Part shown: positions 10,835-22,143 of the stretch, in pieces
How positions within the stretch are numbered: the first letter of the stretch is position 1
How the letters are laid out: each line of letters starts with the position of its first letter
Origin: Symbiotaphrina buchneri
Taxonomy: Eukaryota; Ascomycota; Symbiotaphrinales; Symbiotaphrinaceae
Length of the DNA stretch: 64,000 bases
Direction: 5' to 3'
Assembly: GCA_001599915.1 (NCBI GenBank)
Contig: BCIG01000028.1
Coordinates: 1-64,000 of the forward strand
Position numbers and translations under genes: made by a program
Notes under the pieces: model-generated
The model's database searches: none
The model's input: only the letters and a program-made list of their open reading frames with translations
What the model was told of the DNA's origin: nothing

Positions 10835-11476
10835 TTTCTTCGCTGCAAGGCAGACGGTGCCGACGGGTCAGCTAAGTCACTGGTTTTGCATGGGCGGAAT
10901 ATGGTATGATAGAGGGCTTGAGAAGGACGCCGTGGGACAATGGCCTCTCTTTCAGGTGCAAGTACGAAGTTAGGTAGGTACCTTGGATGCGGGACCTACC
11001 TGATCTGGAGTAGATTGTGTGCTTGCCTGCAGTTAGCTTTTAAGCTTCTCGATGAGCCTTCCAGATAAGGTAGGTAACCATTACCTTACCTACCTTAAGG
11101 TACCTTATCTTATCTGTATCGGTAATTACCTTACCTTTTCACATCAACTAGTAAGTAAGGTAAGGTACCTAAGGTAGGTGGACCTAAAGTACCTACCTTA
11201 AGGTAGCTTACTTTAAGCTCACCTCGCAGAAAATCGCCAATTGTGGGGTCCGAACGGGCGTCGCACGCATACGGTAGCTTAACCTTATGCAGAGTTACCT
11301 TACTTCTCGCACTCTCTCAGTCCATGCTCGCCCTATTTAGATCTCTGCGATTTGATATATTAATTTCGGTCGGCTTCGCTCTCAGCATCCTGGCACTGAA
11401 TTGTCTTCCTCGCACCGCCTTCCGCCTTTCTCTCCTCTCACATCATCTCATAAGCCACCATTCAAGTGTCTCTATC
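10835..11476. promoter_or_regulatory. Divergent RSM1 / MET22 promoter region, densest motif cluster
   Basis: This is the promoter region between two divergent genes. About 10970-11225 is almost wholly built of GGTACC, TTACC, TAAGG and TACCT units, many in inverted order. In-frame sequence immediately before the MET22 start (11324-11476) may be translated; see that gene. Confidence 0.55.
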
Positions 11477-12547
11477 ATGGCGACGGCATATGCAAAGGAG
11501 CGTGAGATTGCTGAGCTCGCTGTGCAAAGAGCCAGTATCCTGACAAAACTCGTTTTCCATGAAAAAGCCAAAGGAACTCTTTCTAAGGACGACAAGTCTC
11601 CTGTCACTATTGGAGATTTCGGAGCTCAAGCACTCATCATACATGCCATACGCAAGAATTTCCCGCATGACGAGATCGTTGGAGAAGAGGAAGCAAGCAG
11701 TCTCAAGGATAACCAATCGTTACGGGACGAGGTGTGGGACCTCGTAAAACGGACCAGGTTGGAAGATCCTGAGGCAGAGGATGTGCTGGGGGGACCCATT
11801 CAAACGATAGAAGATATGCTCGACGCAATAGATGCAGGCAACAGCGCTGGCGGGCCCAAGGGAAGGATTTGGGCGTTGGACCCAATCGATGGCACCAAAG
11901 GGTTTCTGAGAGGTGGTCAATATGCCGTTTGCCTTGCTTTGCTGATCGACGGGGATGTAAAGGTTGGGGCTCTCGCCTGCCCTAACCTCCCAGTGGACGA
12001 CACCAGACCATTATCCATAGACACCGGCGAACATGCATCGGATGGTGAGGGGTATGGTGTGTTGTTTTCAGCGGTGAAAGGGCATGGTGCGACAAGCAGA
12101 CCTCTAAGTAGAGGAGGCTTGCAATCTCCCCGCCCCATCTCAATGAGACCAGTTACGGATATCACGCAAGCTACCTTTTGCGAAAGCGTCGAAGCTGCCC
12201 ATTCTTCACATGGAGATCAGGCAGAAATTGCAAAGAGACTGGGCATTACAAAACAGAGCGTCCGCATGGACTCGCAGGCCAAATATGGTTCGATCGCCAG
12301 AGGCGCCGGGGACCTGTACTTACGTCTCCCTGTGCGCAAGGACTACCAAGAGAAGATCTGGGATCATGCGGCCGGTGATTTGATTGTGAGGGAAGCTGGG
12401 GGCCAGGTCACCGATGCTGAAGGGAACAGATTAGACTTTAGCAAGGGAAGGACCTTGTCAAACAACAAGGGCGTCGTAGCAGCCCCGAAGGCAATTCATG
12501 CAGAAGTATTGGCGGTCGTCAAGAGCGTCCTCGGAAACAAATCATAG
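11477..12547 (+). CDS. MET22: 3'(2'),5'-bisphosphate nucleotidase (HAL2/MET22)
   Basis: The single-exon 356-residue enzyme removes the 3' phosphate from PAP (and PAPS), clearing a by-product of sulfate assimilation that inhibits exoribonucleases. It belongs to the lithium-sensitive inositol-monophosphatase-like family. Seen: DKSPVTIGDFGAQALI, the metal-binding EIVGEEEAS, the signature WALDPIDGTKGFLRGGQYAV and the C-terminal motif IWDHAAGDLIVREAGG. The chosen ATG has A at -3 and G at +4. The frame is open further upstream with a poorer in-frame ATG at 11324, which would add 51 hydrophobic and basic residues (LALFRSLRFDILISVGFAL...), possibly for organelle or membrane targeting. It converges on uL6m with only 45 bp between the stop codons. 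Confidence 0.92.
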   Translation: MATAYAKEREIAELAVQRASILTKLVFHEKAKGTLSKDDKSPVTIGDFGAQALIIHAIRKNFPHDEIVGEEEASSLKDNQSLRDEVWDLVKRTRLEDPEAEDVLGGPIQTIEDMLDAIDAGNSAGGPKGRIWALDPIDGTKGFLRGGQYAVCLALLIDGDVKVGALACPNLPVDDTRPLSIDTGEHASDGEGYGVLFSAVKGHGATSRPLSRGGLQSPRPISMRPVTDITQATFCESVEAAHSSHGDQAEIAKRLGITKQSVRMDSQAKYGSIARGAGDLYLRLPVRKDYQEKIWDHAAGDLIVREAGGQVTDAEGNRLDFSKGRTLSNNKGVVAAPKAIHAEVLAVVKSVLGNKS

Positions 12548-12592
12548 ACTTGTACGGTAATAATATATGATTCAACAAACCAATAATCATTA

Positions 12593-13471
12593 CTATTTGA
12601 TCTTCTTCGACTTCAACCTGATTGTCTCCCCATTCACGAAGATTCCTTTTCCTTTGTAAGGTTCCGGCCGCCGCCATTCTCTAATCTCCGCTGCGAACTG
12701 GTTCACAGCTTCCTTGTCCACACCTTCCAATAGTATGCGAGTCGGCTGCGGCGTGCTAGCCTTTATGCCCTTAGGGATACCCAACTCCACTGGATGTGAA
12801 AATCCTACTTTAAGGTTCACAAACTTCTGTCCCTCGAATTCCGGCATGACCGTAGTAGCCGTCGACTCAATTGTTGCTCTATAACCGACCCCAACCAGCC
12901 TTAATATTGCAGTATGACCCTCCGATACTCCTAGTACATAGTTCTGCAGATACGCCCTCGTCGTTCCTAGGAAACAGTCAGAAGGTCGCGCAAGCCGAAG
13001 TGTGCTTCAGTGAGGGAGGGAGTTCATACCCCACATGGCTCGTTGTTGCTGCTCCTCTGGATCTTGAACACGGACCACCGTCCGGCGAGCAGCTTCATCA
13101 TAGTCCAATTTCACAAAGTATGGAACTTGTAAAGACAATGTGCCTGGCGCTGTATGTCAGCGTCCAATATTGAGATGGTAGTCGCCGTTGCCCATACCCA
13201 AAGGTCCTTTGATCTCGACTGTCGGGCCGACCTCAACTTCCCTTGCAGATTTCTTCCTATGAGCTATCGGTTCGATTATCTGCAGCGACACCTCTGGAGG
13301 TATGGAGACTGGGGTCCGTCCAATCTGAGAATTCCTTGGCGTCGACGAAGAAAATGAACGTCCCGGAGTAGTGGTTTGGAAAGCTGGCAGTAGGAAACTG
13401 GGGATGGTGAGGTTCCCACAGACACCGGCCGTTGCCCGCCTCCGTAAGAACTCCGTGGGCGGCTTGAACAT
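12593..13471 (-). CDS. MRPL6: Mitochondrial large-subunit ribosomal protein uL6m
   Basis: Three exons (13471-13198, 13143-13030, 12966-12593) give 253 residues; the introns are 54 and 63 nt and both phase 1. The C-terminus has the ribosomal protein L6 signature WRRPEPYKGKGIFVNG. The middle has ILRLVGVGYRATIES, and the N-terminal half has RTPVSIPPEVSLQI and VEIKGPLGTLSLQVPYFV. The N-terminus (MFKPPTEFLRRRATAGV through FSSSTPRNSQIG) looks like a mitochondrial presequence. The frame is also open to an ATG at 13768, but the start at 13471 has A at -3 and fits the family. The product is part of the mitoribosomal large subunit. Confidence 0.9.
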
Positions 13472-14152
13472 CTTGCTACTGGCGTAGAGGAGATCCAGCC
13501 AGCTGAAGAACAAATTGAGAATCAAGATGTGCAGTCTGTCTGTGAGTGGTCGGTCTCTGCTGACTAAGGTGAAAGATTCAGGGGTGAGGTGCCTCTCAAT
13601 AGCCCGAGGTACCGTCTCGCCGTATCCATTCCTGCCTCCAAAGGTAGTCCTCGTACTATCATGGCCTTCACTATCAAATTTAAATGGCCTCCCGAGCCCC
13701 AGGTTGAGTAAGGTGAGTAATAAAAGTTGTGAAAAGTGAATTGGAAGTAAACAGTGAAAGGAGATCATGCGATATGTGATCCTTTCTTCAATTGAGCTTG
13801 CGTCGATATTCCTGCGTGCATCTTGTTTGATACAGACTTCACTTCATCTCCACCATTTGGGCCGTGTTCCAAAGAAAATCCTCCCTCTTCCTACCTGCCT
13901 TATTTTACCTTCGTCAAGCTTATATACAATTGACGAACTGGCATCCCCTACTGTCCGTATCTCGTTTCAGGCAGTGGCCCCTCGGTGCCTTGTTTTTCTG
14001 CCCCCATACCCTTCTGGCAATTGCGACCCTGGAGCGCGTGCATAGATGCACCACAACAACTGTTGTGCTATTGCTACCACATCCTCTCTTATCTAAGGTA
14101 CCTAGTAGTCTTCGCCCAGGTCGCCACCTCGACCCAAGCATCGTAGGGCAAG
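13472..14152. promoter_or_regulatory. Divergent MRPL6 / KAR5 intergenic region
   Basis: This holds the promoters of two outward-reading genes. Only an isolated AAGGTACC unit near 14095 belongs to the dispersed motif family. No further gene is seen. Confidence 0.45.
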
Positions 14153-16346
14153 ATGCCTGTGCTAGGATCCATCCGCATCAGGCTGGCGATGCTCAGTTTC
14201 CTCAGCTGCACTTTTCTGCTCCCCACGCTTGTCGTGGCTGGACTAGGGCATCCAGCGGGTGAGTGTCTACGTCTTCAAGTCTCTCAAGAGCATTTCCCGC
14301 GTCTAATCAGCCATAGAGCAAGAGATTGTGGTCGATGAGACTTTGGGCTCTGGCGCGGGACCCCTTTCCGAACTCATCAAACCCGCTAGCCATCCGTATG
14401 TTTACGACAAGGCACTGGAAATTCTAAGGTCCATGGAATCGTCACCTTCCTGCAACCGGTTGGCGACCGCTACACTCCTGAGATCCTGCCAATCTCTCGA
14501 AGGAGTCGAGATCCGAGATGTGCGTCCACTTGGTAGTACAGAACTGACACTAGAAAGCATCAAATCTCTGTATGCAGCGCGATTGGCCGTCTGCGAGCTT
14601 TTTGGCGCCAAAACGACGGCGCCTGCACAGTGTGTACCACTCATGCCTGCGGAAGATAGAAAGATGAAGGGAACTTTCCGGCGTCTCTTCTCTCAACCAG
14701 GATCAAGACGAACTGTCGACGAGCCTAGAGACGAACATGTCGACGAGCAAAGCATAGCTGAATGCTTGAAAGCCCTGGAAAGCCGTCCCCAGTCCTGGAC
14801 GAGCTACAGCAATGCAAGGCAGAATGCCGTCATCATGTGCCAAGCTGCACGAACGGAAATAGACAAAGGTTTTCCTCGAATACTGAGTGCATCTAGGGGA
14901 GAAGACTGACTATATACACAGATGACCTGTTGGAGCTCCACAAGTCCTTGGTTGGGGTCAATTCTGATATCACCTCTGCTCTGTTCCAAGCAATCCACGA
15001 TGCTAGTGAGCGGCTTCTAGCCCAGAGGAAGTTCGCAGAAAATCTTGTCACATTCAATTCCAAGCTATCCCAAGACCTGGAAGCTACGAGGGCGCATGCG
15101 GACGGCTTTTTGAGCAAATTATTGCAAGATGTTGATGCCTATGTAGCAAAGATCATGGGCGGTCTTTCGCAGGCAAGGTATGTTGCGGAGGACGGATTGA
15201 ATAATGTTCGCTCTGTAATGGCCCAACGATTACCCTAGTGAGCGGACATATCTGACCTATGCAGGAAATCCAAGCCTTGCATGACGACCTTCATCGGTTG
15301 CGGGGGAATATGGGCGACTTGCTGCAGAATATTGAAGAAGAGAGTTCCAGACTAGTCAAGGTTCTCAGCAACGCAGCTGGAGAGCATCAGGAGACAGCTC
15401 TCGGCCTTCAGTCTACACTATATAATATAAGAACCGATGACCTGCAAAGCATCGAACGTGCCTTGGAGGCGATTCAACTTGGATTGGTGCGTCGTTTTGA
15501 TCATACCATGTCGGCATCATGTCTGACAGTCCTGCAGCGAGTATCCAGTGAATTGACGGCCAAGGCGCACGCGGGACAAAACTTTTTAGAGCAGGTAAGA
15601 TAGAATTGGGAAAAGGGTCCGACTCCTGTTTTACTTACAAATATAGCGTCTCTCCGATTTTAACACGACGTTCGGTGACCTGGAAGCGAAGGCTGGAGCC
15701 TTGTCAGCTATTCAGACATTGCAAGTTGTGAGTCGGCCGCTTCCCATTAGGGGACCCGTAAAGTTTGACTCGGCCTCAGGAAGATCAGACGCGTTTGTCT
15801 CGGATTCTTCAGCAAGAAATGAGCGCCTTGCAGGCCATGTTGGCGCAAATGCGTGCTACGGCAGACGGCCTGCAGGCGGTGGTAAACGAAACTTCCGCAA
15901 AGGTTTCTATGTTAGCCCTTGGAACCATTACAACATGGCGTTGGCTATATGCCTTAGTTGTCTACCTGGCCATCATCTTCCCTAACAATGGGGCAAGACA
16001 TTACCTCAGGATCACTGCAGGTGAGAAAGCCATCGTTGGTCCCCGTTGCGTCGTCCCGCCGTTGATCTTCCTAGGCCTTTTGATGATGGCTGCTGTCCTC
16101 CAGTCTATTGCCCCGTTCATTAAATGGACAGTTCATGCAACCTTGTACTTGAATGGACTTCACGGTCACCCCTTAGGTCTGGGTCTCCTGAAAATTGCTG
16201 CGGCTGTCGTTGGTATTGCTGTTGCATGCATCGGTGTCTATACGGCAATACGACGCAGCATTTGCCTTGCAGAATCGAGTGGCAGCTCAACGACGGACAT
16301 TGAGGCCGGGGGAAAGGCAAGTCTGTCATACATTCTTACTTCCTAA
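14153..16346 (+). CDS. KAR5: Nuclear fusion (karyogamy) protein KAR5/Tht1
   Basis: Seven exons (14153-14258, 14317-14868, 14922-15214, 15265-15486, 15538-15594, 15647-15727, 15780-16346) give 625 residues. KAR5 sits in the nuclear/ER membrane and is needed for fusion of nuclear envelopes after mating. Seen: a signal peptide (MLSFLSCTFLLPTLVVAG), the luminal Cys-rich domain (PSCNRLATATLLRSCQSL, YAARLAVCELFGAKTTAPAQ, WTSYSNARQNAVIMCQAARTE), a long coiled-coil region (about 220-430), and three C-terminal membrane segments (WLYALVVYLAIIF, PPLIFLGLLMMAAVL, LLKIAAAVVGIAVACIGVY). Donors of introns 2 (GTTTTC) and 3 (GTAATG) are weak. A GC-AG intron (GCAAGT donor at about 16317) could replace the last residues with a tail ending near 16437. 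Confidence 0.85.
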
Positions 16347-16919
16347 TATATCTGGCGCCGTCCTGCAGCAGGGGTCCGGCATATACCTATTCCAGGCGCC
16401 GTCTTGTGCACCTGGGACTACTCTGGTCTATTACTAAGTCGTTTTTCGGTGTTTGCCTCAAACAAGCTTTGAGGCCACCACATGCGGTGCTCGAGCATTT
16501 GGCTTATCAACACCCCACCATCTATTTCTTCCAGCCTCTTATTGCACCAGATGCCCACTCATACTTTCATCTTATTATCTAGGCACCTGCCATAGCATAG
16601 GCGTCGAACGTCAGAGCCGTTTATATAGCTTTAGCAGGAGAAGCGAGGCGGATATGGCTTGCAATTGATAAGCTACTCAAATCTGCAGTTGGGACCGTCC
16701 CGTCTACCCACCGCATCTCCGTTTCCAGCCTGCGCGTGCCATTGCTGTAAAACAGAGGGCTACTGGCTTCGTCGTATGTCCACAATTCACATAGCAATAG
16801 AATGACGAGGCAAGCCAGGAAATTTCCTTATGGTGAAACGTCCTACTCAGAGACTTGGATCTAATCCGTTCTGTTGTCCAACGCGGCGGGCCCCGAGCTG
16901 AGCACGTAGTCCGCCTTTG
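16347..16919. other. Convergent intergenic region KAR5 / URN1-like
   Basis: This 3' flank is shared by two convergent genes. Its first 90 bases may contain an alternative final KAR5 exon. Nothing else is recognised. Confidence 0.45.
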
Positions 16920-18810
16920 TCAATCCTCATTGCTCTCTCGATTTCTGCTTCTTCTTAGCAGCTGCTTCCCTTGCTTTAATGCCCCCAACTGCCGCCTCTT
17001 CTCTTCCTCCACCTTCCTTGCCCTATCAGCCAATGCCTTTTCTCGTTTCTCGCGCTCGACCCTTTTCCTCTCCATTTCCGCTGCATCTTCGACCGACTCC
17101 GTTTCGGCTGTAGGGGCTGCTGGTAATGTTGAGATGTACGCTTCAATGAGGGGATCACGGATCGGGGCGGGCAAAGATATGTAGCGGAGATCAGCCAAGA
17201 TCGTTGCCGGAAGAGATTCCAAGGGAGTGGACCGGTGCAGGAGTGTCAGTGGCTGTGCCTTCAGCAGGGTTGAGAGGTCCGCTTTTCTTGATGATTCAGG
17301 AAGTTTAAGACCTGTGTATATCAGGTCAACCGGCAGATTCGAAGGAACTCACGGAGTTACTCGCGGCGTATGTCACATTTCTGCATCATGATAGCGGGAT
17401 ACTTACGATTGATATGCTCCCTGTACAACTTCTCTTTATCCTTTTCCAAGAGTTTCTGGTCGCGCATTTCCGGCTCTCTCTTGAATTTTCGCTTGAACTC
17501 CGGCCAGTACAGCTTTGGGGTAGCATGGGTATGCAGAAAAGCGATAAAGGGTATCCGTGGCTGATATTAAGCATTAGCTGACACTGCAATACCGGTGGGG
17601 TTAATGCCCACTTACGTCTTTCTTCTCCATCTTCTCCTTCTGCTCTTTGAGATGCTGAATCTTGATTTTGCTCCACTCGCTCCACACCTCCTTTCTCGAC
17701 TTGGTATTTGGCAGGACTGTATACCTTTCATCTTCCACTATACGAGGATCTTCAATCAATTTCTCCCATGTACTATACGGACTGATGCCGTAGTCCTCCA
17801 GCATATCCTTGAATAACGCCGCCGAGTCTTCTTCGCTGAGTGATAGACCTCCAGCGCCTTCCTCCAATTCGCCGTCTTCTCCGTTGCCGTATTCACCAGG
17901 ATCAAGTCCATAATCTTCTGCCATTGCTTCTAATTGATAAGCAATATCATCCTCGTTGAATTCAACAGGCCCATTAGAGTGACCATCGTCCAGCTTTTGC
18001 CGCTTGGATGGCAGATCTGCGGACCCCTGTTCTTGGTCGTCTTCGTCATCTGTCACCTCCACTTCTTCGTACTCATTGCTAGATTCTTCATCATGCGGCC
18101 TGGCAGCCTCTTTAGAAGACTGAGCATCATGGTCCGTTCTACCAGTAACGTCCGTATCTGCCAGCGCGGATGATGTGACACCGGCACCCTCAGGGTCACT
18201 CGATTCTCCACGTTCTTTCCGCTCCCGGCGTTCTCTCTCTCTCCGATCCATTTCCACCACAGCCTTCAATACATCCGGGGGAAATTTCCAGAAACTCTCA
18301 TTCCGAAAGGGATCATAGACAAACCTACGCCCAAGTTTGGTCCGCACGAGCACCCATGGCTCGCAACCGGGAATGGCTTGCTGGGACTCAGGCCTGTCTT
18401 CGGGTTGTCGCCGCCGATCTTGGTAACCCTGGCCACCACGGAAACTTCCACTTCCACCCCGAGCTTTCGGTGGTTGGTATCCTATGTGTGATGATGTATA
18501 GCTAGAGGAGTAGTATTCACCCGAAGACTGGACTCCTCCAGATGGTTGCCAGGCTGGTAAGGGCTGAGGTCGAAGGCCTTGAATCGCACCCGAGAGTATG
18601 GGCCTCACATATGTGGATTGCTTCGTTTCCGCATTGTAATAGTACGAGTGACCTTCATTGCACCAGTAAGTGACATGTCTATGCGAATGGCGTATAGGAG
18701 AAGGGAGGTGCATTACCGGTAGGGGCCTTGTGTTCCGACCAACCGGGGGGAAGAGGTCCCAGCGACGGATCTGTCGCAGCTGACTGCGGCCGATGTGTAG
18801 ACCTCAACAT
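16920..18810 (-). CDS. URN1: WW- and FF-domain pre-mRNA splicing protein (URN1-like)
   Basis: Four exons (18810-18717, 18652-17616, 17560-17407, 17311-16920) give 558 residues. The first intron (64 nt) splits the WW domain; splicing gives PLPPGWSEHKAPTG joined to HSYYYNAETKQSTYVRP, with both Trp/Pro positions intact. A second aromatic stretch (PWVLVRTKLGRRFVYDPFRN) resembles a further WW-like unit. Then come an acidic region (about 190-300) and FF-type sequence (LFKDMLEDYGISPYSTWEKL, then FIAFLHTHATPKLYWPEFKR). The C-terminus is charged and coiled. Yeast Urn1 and human TCERG1/PRPF40-type proteins with this layout bind splicing factors or the RNA polymerase II C-terminal tail. It is divergent from PRE9 and convergent with KAR5. 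Confidence 0.85.
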
Positions 18811-19433
18811 TCCCGCTCCTCCTGGGCTGATCTGAGAGACTGTTACAGTGCTCTGTGGTATTCTCTTGCTTCACAATCGTCAAAGAGCTGTAGCAAGCTT
18901 CGGCAAGAGAATGCATATAGTTGGAATAAGGGGAGTGCCACCACCAAGAGGGGGATCGAGCCGTTCCAGTCTTGCAGTGTTGTAATCTGCTCCTCGTGCA
19001 AAGGTTTGGAGCATTTCGTACGAAAGTCAGGTAAGAGGTAAGGTAAGGTAAGGTACCTCTCCTCTTAGAAGTGTAAGGTATTCGTTACGGAGAGCCGCCA
19101 ACCGTTTGGCGGCCGGCTAACGGTACAGGTAAAGGTAAGGTAAGGTAAGCACCTGTTGAACGCGTTTGACGAGGCAGCCTGCCTGACCTTTACACCCGAA
19201 CTGTACACCTGTACTGCATATTTCCCGATTCACCTTATTTAAGCTACCTGTAGGCAGGTCTACAACGACGCAACCATCTAAGCTCAGCTACTCAAGACAA
19301 CTGCAACCTGCCAATTCGCCATAAGCCGCTCTCATTCTCCACGGTTCAGGCCCTTCCTCCCCTTCTCTTCCCCCGCGTCTGCGTGCATCTTCGACTCGAC
19401 TCCCTCGTCTTCCTCTCATCCATCTGCTTCAAG
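18811..19433. promoter_or_regulatory. Divergent URN1 / PRE9 promoter region
   Basis: This is a shared promoter interval with a cluster of GGTAAGGTA and GGTACC units at about 19025-19150. No copy of the yeast proteasome box GGTGGCAAA was noticed. The PRE9 leader is pyrimidine-rich. Confidence 0.45.
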
Positions 19434-20420
19434 ATGTCCAGGCGATATGACTCGCGGGTAAGCTAACCGCCAGCTATACCTTGTCTTTGCGACAGTGCTC
19501 ACCAACCGTCAGACAACCATCTTTTCTCCCGAAGGGCGTCTATACCAGGTAGAATATGCGCTTGAGGCCATATCACATGCTGGCACCGCTCTAGGCATTC
19601 TAGCACAGGATGGCATAGTGCTTGCCGCCGAGCGAAAGGTAACAAGCAAGCTCCTAGAGCAGGATACGTCTGCGGAGAAGCTCTACATACTGAATGAGTA
19701 TGGTATCCCTCGTCTGCAGCGTCAGCGCTGTCTGGCTGGTTTTGACTGACTTTCTCGATCTCAAGCAACATGATCTGTGCCGTGGCAGGGATGACGGCTG
19801 ATGCCAACATTCTCATCAACTATGCTCGACAAGCTGCACAGCGCTATCTACTTACCTACAATGAAGATATTCCTTGTGAACAGCTTGTCCGACGGCTATG
19901 CGATCTGAAGCAGGGCTACACCCAGCATGGTGGTCTCAGACCATTTGGGGTTTCCTTCATCTATGCAGGCTTTGACCACCAACGACAGTTTCAACTGTAC
20001 CAGAGCAACCCTAGTGGCAACTATGGCGGATGGAAGGCAACTAGTGTTGGAGCGAACAATGCGAGCGCGCAGAGTCTGCTGAAACAAGACTACAAGGAGG
20101 ACTGTAGTCTCCAGGAGGCCTGCGGACTAGCAGTGAAGGTATTAAGCAAGACAATGGATTCCACCAAGTTGAGCGGCGAGAAAAGTGAGTTGTCGGTCGT
20201 TTCATAGGTAGACCCCGGTCCCTGTCCACCAATCGCTGATATCGTCGGTTTTTTCTTAGTCGAGTTCGCTACCGTAGGGCGGACGAAGGATGGGAAGATA
20301 TACCATCACTTATGGGGTGCTGATGAGATAAATGCCCTATTAAAGGAGCATGATCTTGCTGAAGGCGATGATAAAGAGGCTCGACTAGTGGGACGTGACC
20401 CTACGGTTGGGGAACTGTAG
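19434..20420 (+). CDS. PRE9: 20S proteasome alpha subunit PRE9 (PSMA4 type)
   Basis: Four exons (19434-19457, 19513-19697, 19766-20184, 20260-20420) give 262 residues of the outer alpha ring of the 20S proteasome, in nucleus and cytosol. The first coding exon is only 24 nt: MSRRYDSR, then [20 protein letters not shown] after the 55-nt intron. This is the proteasome alpha signature with the subunit-specific N-terminus. Further family blocks are [37 protein letters not shown] and [15 protein letters not shown]. Alpha subunits have no catalytic Thr. The tail is shorter and less Lys-rich than in human PSMA4. Confidence 0.95.
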
Positions 20421-22143
20421 ATGGTCAAAGTTCAAGCTCCTATGCTCATAGGACCGGTGCCTGTCCAGTGGACGGCAATAACAAGATGTATCCTTCCGGT
20501 GGGACATTCATACCAGAGGGGAGAGTTTTCTTCTGCCGCTGAAGCAGACAGAAAGCTTTGCTGTCAAGACAGGAAAGATCTCGACAGTGTTAGGTTGTGG
20601 AGGGAGAACCGGATTTCAATCTGGCCGGTGCTCATACGTGCTTGTTCCTTATTCGTGTGACAAATATGGCCCAGTTAACAGCGGCTCGAGCGATATGCCT
20701 TACAACACGTATCCCTGTTAGCCAACTCATCTGAGGCTCAGCTGAGGCGGCGGCTGATAATGATTGTACATATAAAGCGCATCGGTCAACTCAAAATTGG
20801 CGGCATATTTCACTGCTCCTGTAAGAGCGCCTCATGAAGATTGTGATCCACCGCTTCTTCCAGGATGTCCACGTAGATAGACGTAATTGGGTGTCTTACG
20901 GAGGCAAAACCAGTCGTGCTCGAATGGATAAAGTGTCGGACTCTCGCTCTTTAACAGATGGCTCGCAGTATGGTCCTGACGCCCTTTTCCCCAGGATTCT
21001 TTCCATCATATAAACAACTCTGTTGCTTTCTTCCTTGGGAGAAGCACCTGTAAGAGGAGCAGGATTGTCGATCCATTGCGAGCGCCACGACACGCTCAAC
21101 GATGCAACTCTAATTGTCTGGTATGACATGCAAATTCCCATGCTTTATGCTACAGTCGCTGGCGACACAACCGAAAGTGGAGCGGCGTGGTTGGGCAGGA
21201 GGATGTTTCCTCGTTGTGGATGCCTAATGTGTACAGAACTCAGGAGCTTGTAGGCTCGGTGGAGGTTGCTGCGAAGACAGCGGGATCGACAACGCAAGAA
21301 AGATCCATATCAGTGCTACTACCAGGCTAGGGCACATCTTTATAGACCATTCTGGAGAAGAGAAGGAAATGGACAGCAAGCACGAGACGTTGGGAGTGGA
21401 TATTGGTCAAGCACGGGCACATCAACACAAAGAATGACTGGAACATTGACCAGCCACACAGGAGGCAACAAGAATAATAGGTAACCCGGATCCGGTGTGG
21501 AAAGACAAGCAATCTGGGCATCTAGTGGACGCCAATCCGCGGAGGACAAGCTCAGTGGCTACGATGCTGCTTTCCCCTCTGATGGAAGCGGTCCACGGCA
21601 GACTGATGAGTTACCTATCAAATCACCATAGCACACTACCGTTTTATATTGGCAGGAGGCTCCGCTGCCAACGCAGCCTTGGCGGCCTCGGCTCCGTTCA
21701 TTCTGCTTTCCCCCTTTTACCTTTTACCGTCCACAGCACGTCACTTCATGCTCCAACCGCTGTTCTATTTTGGAGTCAAACTGCCCATCCGCAGGGCCCC
21801 GAACCAATTATTCTTGATCATGCGAATTAGGGGGCACAGGCAAGCCTACGCGAAGACAGCGAATCCTTGAACGCAGTTAATTCTTCCACTATCAATTGTT
21901 GCGGCAAAGACAGGTGGCTGAACCCCTCCCTTGAGACAGTCTCCACTACACTGTCTCGTCTCGGTATCAACCTCATCCTACCAACACCCAACCAAATTAC
22001 CGGCATCGCGAGCGACGCGACGTTCAACGAGTGGATCGTCGAAAGACTACTAGAGAGAGCCTCTGAAATTCAAGGGAAAGAGACATCCCTGGCGAGGTAT
22101 GCTAACAAACCGAATCCAGCGACAAGGGAACCCGTCTCCCTCA
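20421..22143. other. Gene-poor block, left part
   Basis: I recognise no gene in these 1.7 kb. Several short open frames exist. One near 21650-21870 would encode a hydrophobic peptide (GGSAANAALAASAPFILLSP), and another near 21900-22100 contains TLSRLGINLILPTPNQITG, but neither matches a family I know nor links to others by clean introns. Base composition is ordinary and there is no AT-rich decay typical of repeat-induced point mutation. Confidence 0.4.

Noticed and set aside
20911-20955. tRNA-Arg-like D-loop and anticodon-stem sequence (ATGGATAAAGTGTCGGACTC)
   Set aside because: There is no matching T-arm or acceptor stem downstream; at best a fragment, more likely chance.
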